Positions 56,957 through 64,000 of a stretch of DNA of 64,000 nt are shown in pieces. A model generated the notes under the pieces. It made no database searches. It was not told the origin of the DNA and saw only the letters and a list, made by a program, of their open reading frames with translations. The first letter of the stretch is position 1. Each line of letters begins with the position of its first letter. Source of the stretch: Pinus tabuliformis (Eukaryota > Streptophyta > Pinopsida > Pinales > Pinaceae); assembly GCA_031772625.1 (NCBI GenBank), contig CM062812.1, positions 728,846,300-728,910,299 on the forward strand, read 5' to 3'. Position numbers and translations under genes: made by a program.

Positions 56957-58127
56957 TGTAAGGACCTGCAGTCCTTGACGCACGCTCCCGACTTGAAGTG
57001 CGATCTAAACGAGCTCAGACTTAGCGTGCGAAGGTGTTATGTTATAATACAAGTGCGTAGGAGGAGAGCGAGGAGTTTATATATGTGTGGGAGCGTGGAG
57101 GAGCACCCACGGGCCGACCTACAAACATGGGCAAGCTGACATGTATCATGGGCGAGTTTGTGATGGAGTAGGGGCGTTGGACGAGTTGGCTTGGGTAGCT
57201 CGACTTGCCCTGTTGTTGGTATAAGTTAGCATTGCATTGAAGTCATTTGGCATCACATCTTCGCTCATCCAACAAAGGAGAGGTGTGTGGAATAGGAGGT
57301 AGCCGCAGCAAATAAGGAGAAGTTACAGCATGGTGATGTGCCCAACCTTGGGCAAGGCTACACGAGGAAATGCATTGTCTTGGTTTGGGTGAGGACATGG
57401 GTAGAGGAGCGCCTGTCGGTCAAAGAGTAGGGTGTGCATGGGTGTGGGCACCCGGTTGTGCGAAGGAACGCCCGGCGGTGAAACAAAGGCGTGGGTGCCC
57501 GGTTTGTGCGATGACTTGGCACGAGTTCTTGGGTGACTCGGGTGAGCGCCCGCCCATCGTGCAAGTGTGCACGATGTGACTTGGTGAAGTGTTGAGATTG
57601 TGAACAAAGGTGTGCCTCGTGCGGAGGCGCCCATGTGTGGCGACCTGGTTACGACGAGGCATGCCCAAGTTGGGCAAACAACACGATCGTGCGACGAGGT
57701 GAACAAAGGGTTGGTGAGTCATGCGGCGACCGTGCGGAGGCGCCGACGAGCTGGGTAACCGAGTTTTCCAAAGTTGTGAAAATTAGCTAAGTGTAAATTT
57801 GGGGTTTCCCAAGATTTAACTTGTACTTTGTAAAAGTGAAGATTGTATAATATATTGATTCGGGCAGACTCATATTGCAGGGAGTTGCCCCTCCCTTTAT
57901 ACTGTTGTGCATTTCTCTTGTATAATGTTGCTTATGTGAATGTTATGGGCTTTCACTTGTATAAAGGAACACATTAATAATACTTGGTTGCGAAACACAA
58001 ACTAAGTAGGAAAGTGGAATGTTAGGCATATTCTACAATCGTAAGTATTGGTGAAAAGAAAACGATTAGTAGTGCCGCACCTCGCTATAAGCGGTTGGAA
58101 GACTACTGCAGGTGTAGGGGCGTGACA
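56957..58127 (+). repeat. Element B 3' LTR
   Basis: 1,171-bp partner of 47,833-48,987, with the same ends and several CpG-to-TpG-type differences. Confidence 0.9.
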
Positions 58128-58132
58128 ACTTG

Positions 58133-60400
58133 CCTCCCTTCTCTTGAAACCATGGATCCAACATTCCATCACTACATATTTAACGGGACGGGTGGGGTGA
58201 TAACCACCTTTTCCATCACATGATTAAATCAACCTCTCTCACTAGCCACAATCTATCGTCATCTCCTTCCCATCGTAAGTAATAACATTTTCACATCGTC
58301 CATCATGCTACTCTGTCAGATACATTTAACTTCACCAGGGAAAATATGCCATGTCCCCTGACTCATTTCCCAGGTGGGCAGCCATGACTCGCTCGGTGTT
58401 TTGTTAGATATTTTATTTGATAATTATAATTTAAAATAAAGTTGTAATTTAGCTAATTTTTATGATATTTTTTAATATGAGAAATGTGATATGTTTTATA
58501 AGGTAATTGTCTCGATGTTTATCATGGATTGATGCATATAATAGTTTACCGATCATTTAATTTATATGGTTGAGCTAATTATAAGAAGAATTAATATATG
58601 AGTTAAACACATATATATTTAAAAAAAGTGACAAGATTCTTAACCATGGAAATTCACCTCAACTTAATCATGGAGAATAAATATATCAGTTAAACACATA
58701 TATATTTAAAATAATCTGTAAAATTCACCTCTATTTCAGTAGGAAGACTTTTAACTTTTCAATAGGATTTGTCACAATACCATGGACTAATGACATGGCT
58801 TATTAATCCTACATCTCCAAAAACAGTGACCCATGTTCATATGATATTTTTAATTAATTAATTTAATTAATATGATTAAAAATAAAAAACTACTTTTAAA
58901 ATAAATATTAACCTTTGCTATTTTAAAATATTCAATAAAAATTAAATTTCTATCCTCAATAATTAACTTGAAATTCTGAAAATTTTATTCGTAAATAAGT
59001 ACACTTATAAGCATAAATATTCTTAAACATAAATTTATCTATATAATATTTTCCATAATTAATTAAATATCCGTATTTCCCGTTCTAATCCGTTCACCCA
59101 AAAATCAACGATACGGGGAACTAATATTATCAAAGGGATTAGTGATACGAGGAACTAAGATGATCGCAAGCAAATAATTTTCAAAATTGCATGACTTCGC
59201 TATCCATTTTCAAAACCGATGCATCATGCTTAAATTAACGATAATTTTGAAGTTTATCATAAGTAAAATATACCATTTTCGTTTATAAGGTTAATATGAT
59301 CTCTAAATGGGATAATTTTTTGCATTAGGTAACTCACTTATTAATTAACCAAATCACTTCCCTAATTTAAATATAAATATAAAAACTATGTTGAATTCAA
59401 AAATTTATTTTTAAATATAAAATCAAAATATAATTAAAAAAATCATTTTCAAATTTATAAATAAAATTCTAAAATCTGTAAAATTTTGAAAATTATATAA
59501 ATAATAAAAATTTAACTAATAAATAAATAAATTAAAATATATTATAAATAAAAAACATAAATTTTTTTACTATCTAAATTATATATTTAACTATATTCAA
59601 ATTAAAACAAACTGGAACTGGAACTTCATATTCACTTATTACTCGGGCTAAAGCTTGTTTGTACATGAGGGCTGGTATGACGTTGGGAATGAGGAAAAAT
59701 TTAATTTTAAAATTCGCTCAATGTAATTGAGTTTTTTTAAATAGGTATAATTATAAATAATGTATTTTTTATTTAAAAAGAAAATAAAGTTGAATAATAT
59801 AAAAAAAAATAGAGATGAAATAATTTTAAGTAATTTTAATCTCTCACTACAATTAAATGTAGATTTGACTAAATTTATTTTTATAGAATTTAATGGGTAT
59901 CTTTAACTAAAAGTAATGGGTTAGTTTATAATAACTAATAACAATTAATAAAATTAATTGAAAACAAAATTATAACGGTTTTTACCCCAGTATTATTATA
60001 TATTAATTAACATCATTATATATCATTGGATGAATTTTAAAATAGGAAAGTGGTACGTTCTCTTTAATAAGCATGGAATTATATTTTGAAATATATATGT
60101 ATATATAAAGAATGTTGAACATTGTCTTTATTGGTCGAAGTTTCCAATGTCGATGATGATGTGGTGGCTTCACAAATAACCTAGACTCCAAGCACTCTCG
60201 GCTGCCACCAATCCATCTAGACAAAAGTAACCTTAATTCTAGTTTCTAGAGAAATGTCCACCACCTAATGATCTGAAATTTTGATTGTCCTCTCACATTT
60301 TACAAGTTTTGATAAATTTGGATCTTCAAATAGTCACTTAGATAGTAACTTATTCAAAAGTGAATAGTTAAGTTTTAAATGAGATTAAAGATGAAACAAA
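58133..60400. other. AT-rich intergenic spacer, nothing recognised
   Basis: The first 250 bp continue the B target locus. Beyond 58,400 the DNA is strongly AT-rich with no gene. A 73-codon minus frame at 60,224-60,003 has no family resemblance. A duplicated motif GTTAAACACATATATATTTA occurs near 58,603 and 58,691. Confidence 0.65.
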
Positions 60401-61425
60401 ATGATATGAAACCCAGCATGATGAAAATGAAGAAAAGAACAACCAAGTGACAATGGAGTTCGTCCAGTGTGGACTACGTCTCTGGGCCATGCTCCAACAT
60501 CTAGGTCACTTTATTGATCTAATCTGAATTGGGGAAGATTAGTAATGCTATGCTAATTCCTCTCACTAGAATATAAAAATGTGCTTGAGGTTGTACTCTA
60601 AAATAACAAGTAAAAGCATGAAGTTTATGTGTTTTTGCTTAAGATAGTTTCATGAAGAAAAACTTAAAACATGGAACCAAAACACTAAATGGAAGCATGC
60701 ATCAAACAATAATACACCAGCCATTGATAAAGGAATTCACCCATCCTAAGCTACATCTCCTTGGATTAGCTCTAAAGACATGACCCCTTCTCCTTCTGCT
60801 CAAAATTATTCATATAAAGAGTACATAAATGTGTTGACAAAAAGAGTGGCTTGTTTCCCCTTCACGAAAACATTCTTCTGCAAATAATTCTCACTCTAAA
60901 CATATCACAACCTACATTTAGTCATGAAACAATCAGCAAGCTAAGGGCTCTCAAATCAAGACCCCATACTCTAACTTCCAAGAGCATAAACAAGTACAAC
61001 AATCCACTTGAAGCACTTAAACAAGTATCTTTCTCCATACACATATAGAGAAAAGAAGAAATACAATTAAAACACTACTGTAATGGCTGCTGCAAAAAGA
61101 ACACAGAGGCTGGAAGACCCCTACAAGGTCATCTCCACCTTCAAATTCCCCCATAAACTAAATCAATACTTTGGTTTACCACGGCACCCATAGGCTTCAC
61201 TTTAAAAAAATCCTATCCAGAAGTGATCCTTTGATCCTGAAACCTATTCCAATCAGTTCAGAATGGCCAAAAATGGCTATCTAGCCTCTTTTTGCTTCCA
61301 ATATGGTTGAAAATTGTCTTAGTTATGACTTTTGCCAGTCTCCCCACAATTTCCTCCTCCAAATCTAGGTTATTGCAAGTTAAATTCATTATCCACAGTC
61401 TAAACTAGTAGTTCCTCCGAAATCA
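60401..61425. other. Unassigned spacer
   Basis: Composition is more balanced than to its left. Short frames only, for example plus 60,851-61,048. Possibly decayed transposon DNA, but I could not match it to an element in this window. Confidence 0.4.
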
Positions 61426-61990
61426 TTGGTTCCACCATCAATCTCGCCTATCTCACACTTAAGGCTGAGTGATCACATGCGGAGTGGAGGTCTGGCAGTT
61501 AAGGCGACAGTTCACAACCCTGTCGGATATCGCAATCGATGTACAAACCCTTATACCAGGCGCTCTGCGGACTGGATCGGATTATTAACTATAACATATA
61601 AAATCCCGCATCCATGACTTATTACAATTGGCTTTTCCATCAGCGTACAAACCCTTACATGTGTTTTGCAATAACATAGACCACCAGGTTATAAACTACA
61701 ACATATAACATATCGCATCTGGGTTATCGTCGGTGACACATATATGACTGTGTCAAGGGCTGATTCTTAACATTATGCAATGTGCGATATACGATCGCAT
61801 CGCAGCTTGCTGCGCCAGTTGCCGATTCTCATTCCTCATCCAACCTACGATATGTGATATCGCAATGGTAGCCGGGAACCTGTTAGGGGCTGATTTATAA
61901 TGCCTTTTCTCCTTGTAACTGCAATTTGTGATGCGATGAGCTGATGGAAAGCTACCACTTGGTGCCTCCTCATTTGCTGAAGACTTTGCC
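61426..61990. repeat. CG-richer patch with recurring GCGAT/TATCGCA words
   Basis: Stands out from the AT-rich flanks by many CGAT, ATCGCA and TGCGAT words (GGATATCGCAATCGATGTAC, GATATACGATCGCATCGCAG, GTGATATCGCAATGG). A diverged direct repeat of about 105 bp shares GTACAAACCCTTA (61,540 and 61,645) and AACATATAA...CGCATC(C/T). No gene or known repeat family identified. Confidence 0.5.
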
Positions 61991-63497
61991 ACATCATCCC
62001 AATCCTACCATGTCATCAAGTCAACCCTGAACTTTGATCGGCTCTAACTTCTACACACGAGCTCGGATTTGAGTGTCTTTAACACCATTGGATTCAGAAT
62101 GATGAGCTCTTCAATCTAAAGCTAGACTTATTAGAATGTTGAAATATTTAATTTTTGATCAATTTTGAGCTCCTGATCACTCTTCCCAACTAAAAAACAT
62201 TTGGTCTCCAAAAGTTTAAATAATCTACAATTGCTATGTACTTTATCTACACTGCAAGTATCCTACATGTCATCCTTCCTTCTCCATCACCTTTGTTATT
62301 CGAAGCCATACGAGATGAGCCGACAACTGCATCCCTAGCAAATATATGGTACAATATCCTGCAAATTACATGTTTCACTATGCGACTAAAGAATTCAAGT
62401 TTGATATCAATCTCGACCTGTCCATGTCACTATGGCCATCCACAACAACATCCTTACCAAGAAGAATTCCAAGAAGATTATGTGAAAAATCCTTCTCAAG
62501 GATAAGATCATAAAAGGCTTTTCCAAATGAACCCAAACAAGCTTCACATAGTTAATACTTTTATAACTTGAGTGCTACACACATTTGGAACATACTAAAT
62601 TGTTGCAACTACTCGTACAACAATCTTAAAATTATTTTTACAAAATCTGTTCAAGAAATCATTTTACAAAATGGAATGAACTTGACTCCCAAATTTTCCA
62701 TTCAAATTGACTATCAACATGTCAAACTAGCATTTTAATGCTTAAAGAAAAACATTGTTACATATAAGTGATTTATTTATGAACATCACTTTTACAAATT
62801 ACCCAACTATGGGGATATGCAACTAGTGCAAAACAGAAACTTATAGACTTCAGCTGGACAAATAGTTCTCCCATTTCCTACCCATCCAGGTGAATGAACC
62901 CTCTATTTGAATTTTCTATTCTTCTAAAGTTGTTTAAGAGATGGTTGCATCTTGCACCACTTTTTCTGTTGTCACTTCCTCTTCTCGTGCTTACATGATT
63001 TGCTTGCCCTTACCAGGATGAAGATGTGGCAACAATTTCCAACACTTCTCAACCCAATTCCCAATGATAATGCAATGAGTACAAAAGTTCTTTTAAGCTC
63101 CTCTCGGCTCATTTTCCTTTATCTTTGGATGAGATTTTCTCCTTTCGGTCTTAATTCCAGTAGACATAAACATCTTCTCGAGGATTTCTTTCCTTTTATC
63201 GCACTTATCTACACAATGGTTAGATGAAAAGAAAAAGGTGCATGGAAACATTTTCCTTAACACGTTATTCAAATTCGTGTTTTGTTTTCCATCATGAAAT
63301 GCATTCGAATTAACAACATTTTAATTAACAGAACAATTATACATCTTTCTGTTGTCCTTTGGCTTACGTTTCCTACGTGAGGAACTTGCGTGGATTGAAG
63401 AACTGAGCTTTCCACATTCTTCGATGCTTTCATCTCTCTTTGGAGACGTTTTCCCCTTCAAATCCTCCTCACGCTTGAGGAACCACGTGGAAACTAG
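61991..63497. other. Spacer; possible decayed minus-strand coding relic at its right
   Basis: No complete gene. Between about 63,000 and 63,480 the minus strand has scattered basic, Ser-rich coding-like runs (for example RRKRKPKD) that may belong with the G-patch relic to the right, but they are not continuous. Confidence 0.35.
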
Positions 63498-63860
63498 TTA
63501 TGGGTGAAAACTCCAACATGTTGCCTCCTCGTGTCCTCCCTTACGGTAAAAGGAACACATGACCCATGAACCATCACTAGAATACCATTCTTCTTTTGCG
63601 ACATAGCCTAAGCCTTCATATTTAGGCCTCTCCTTGGCTGCAATTGGATTTTTGATGCCCTGCTGGTTTATGCCAAGGTCTCCTACCTTGTAACCCATCT
63701 TGGTCAAGAGTTTGGATCCAATGCCTTTACTGTGTTTTTCAAAGGCTGCAAATGAATTTACATTAATACTTTCGCATAAGGAAGAAGCATGTAAATTCTT
63801 ACCATTTGTTGCATCCTTTGATTGGCATGAAGATGTTTTCAAATTCCCTTTTAATTCGAG
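63498..63860 (-). pseudogene. G-patch plus zinc-knuckle coding relic, probably retroelement-associated
   Basis: The minus frame carries [20 protein letters not shown], then NQQGIKNPI and RPKYEGLGY, the glycine-rich spacing of a G-patch, followed by [19 protein letters not shown], resembling a CCHC knuckle. G-patch and CCHC together occur in plant proteins linked to retroelement Gag/protease regions and in some host RNA-binding proteins. The coding-like part starts at the junction with an LTR fragment at 63,861, which supplies the apparent ATG, so the true N-terminus is not here. Probably a fossil fragment; host origin is not excluded. Confidence 0.55.
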
Positions 63861-63994
63861 TTGTGTAATTAAGTACATAGTTTTCTTTCCTTAAAGTATT
63901 TCATAGGTGCATAAGTAGAATGATTAACAAAAAACGAAGGAAAACCCATCTTTATATTCGAGAAAGAAACTGCAGTGAAAAGATAGAAAGAAAT
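63861..63994 (+). repeat. Fragment of element A-type LTR at the window edge
   Basis: TTGTGTAATTAAGTACATAG onward matches 36,548-36,681 in A's 3' LTR with no difference that I can see over about 133 bp, while A's 5' LTR (29,479 onward) differs. It begins abruptly within the G-patch frame and loses similarity at ATAAAATA near the window end. Confidence 0.85.
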
Positions 63995-64000
63995 AAAATA

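Larger units (their letters stand above)
47833..58127 (+). mobile_element. Element B: long LTR retroelement, non-autonomous-looking, hosting element C
   Basis: 10,295 bp including the nested C (4,895 bp without C and its duplicated target). LTRs at 47,833-48,987 and 56,957-58,127 are flanked by TSD ACTTG (47,828-47,832 and 58,128-58,132). The PBS-like TGGCATCAGAGC is at 48,990. The interior outside C (49,000-51,544) shows one 103-codon frame and no recognisable protease, RT or integrase, so it resembles a LARD. In the first 245 bp the LTRs differ at about 24 positions, mostly transitions, so it is fairly old. It is broken. Confidence 0.87.

Overview
This window is nuclear DNA from a plant, almost certainly a seed plant with a large, repeat-rich genome. 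A conifer-like or other gymnosperm genome is possible but not proven. Evidence: one spliced LATERAL ORGAN BOUNDARIES-domain (LBD) gene, plant-type Ty1/copia and Ty3/gypsy retroelements primed by initiator-Met tRNA, a plant L1-type LINE with an RNase H domain, and a 5S rRNA-derived repeat. I see no bacterial-style operon, CRISPR array or intact tRNA gene.

Layout. 1-1.64 kb is a polypyrimidine tract framed by a direct repeat. 1.63-4.4 kb is AT-rich DNA with degenerate tandem repeats and an unidentified segment. 4.7-8.9 kb is a decayed copia element on the minus strand. 9.0-11.6 kb holds small tandem repeats, an exon-like fragment and a duplicated segment. 11.63-15.27 kb is a 5'-truncated LINE flanked by a target-site duplication (TSD). 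15.3-18.0 kb is mostly gene-free, with a striking double minisatellite at 17.5 kb. 18.39-19.62 kb is a two-exon class II LBD gene on the minus strand, the only confident host gene. 20-22.5 kb is AT-rich spacer. 22.46-23.03 kb is a 5S-derived block between two nearly identical 145-bp repeats.

From about 23.0 to 58.1 kb the window is an almost unbroken stack of LTR retroelements. Element A (gypsy, long LTRs, plus strand) spans about 23.0-47.5 kb. Inside its 5' LTR sits element R (23,435-29,325, gypsy chromovirus, minus strand, young and nearly whole). Inside its 3' LTR sits element E (37,144-46,041), which itself carries element D (40,874-43,634), a short relative of R. A 73-bp foldback insertion derived from the D-type LTR end sits within A at 34,774. 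Next, element B (47,833-58,127, long non-autonomous-looking element) carries element C (51,550-56,949, gypsy) inserted at the junction between B's interior and its 3' LTR. R, D, E, B, C and the 73-bp insertion all have matching 5-bp TSDs, so the order of events can be read.

58.1-63.5 kb is AT-rich spacer with one compositionally distinct patch (61.4-62.0 kb). The window ends with a G-patch/zinc-knuckle coding relic on the minus strand, abutting an LTR fragment identical to part of A's 3' LTR.

Only the LBD gene is likely to be a working host gene. The rest records transposition. Retroelement entries are fossil descriptions; ages are rough inferences from LTR differences counted by eye.
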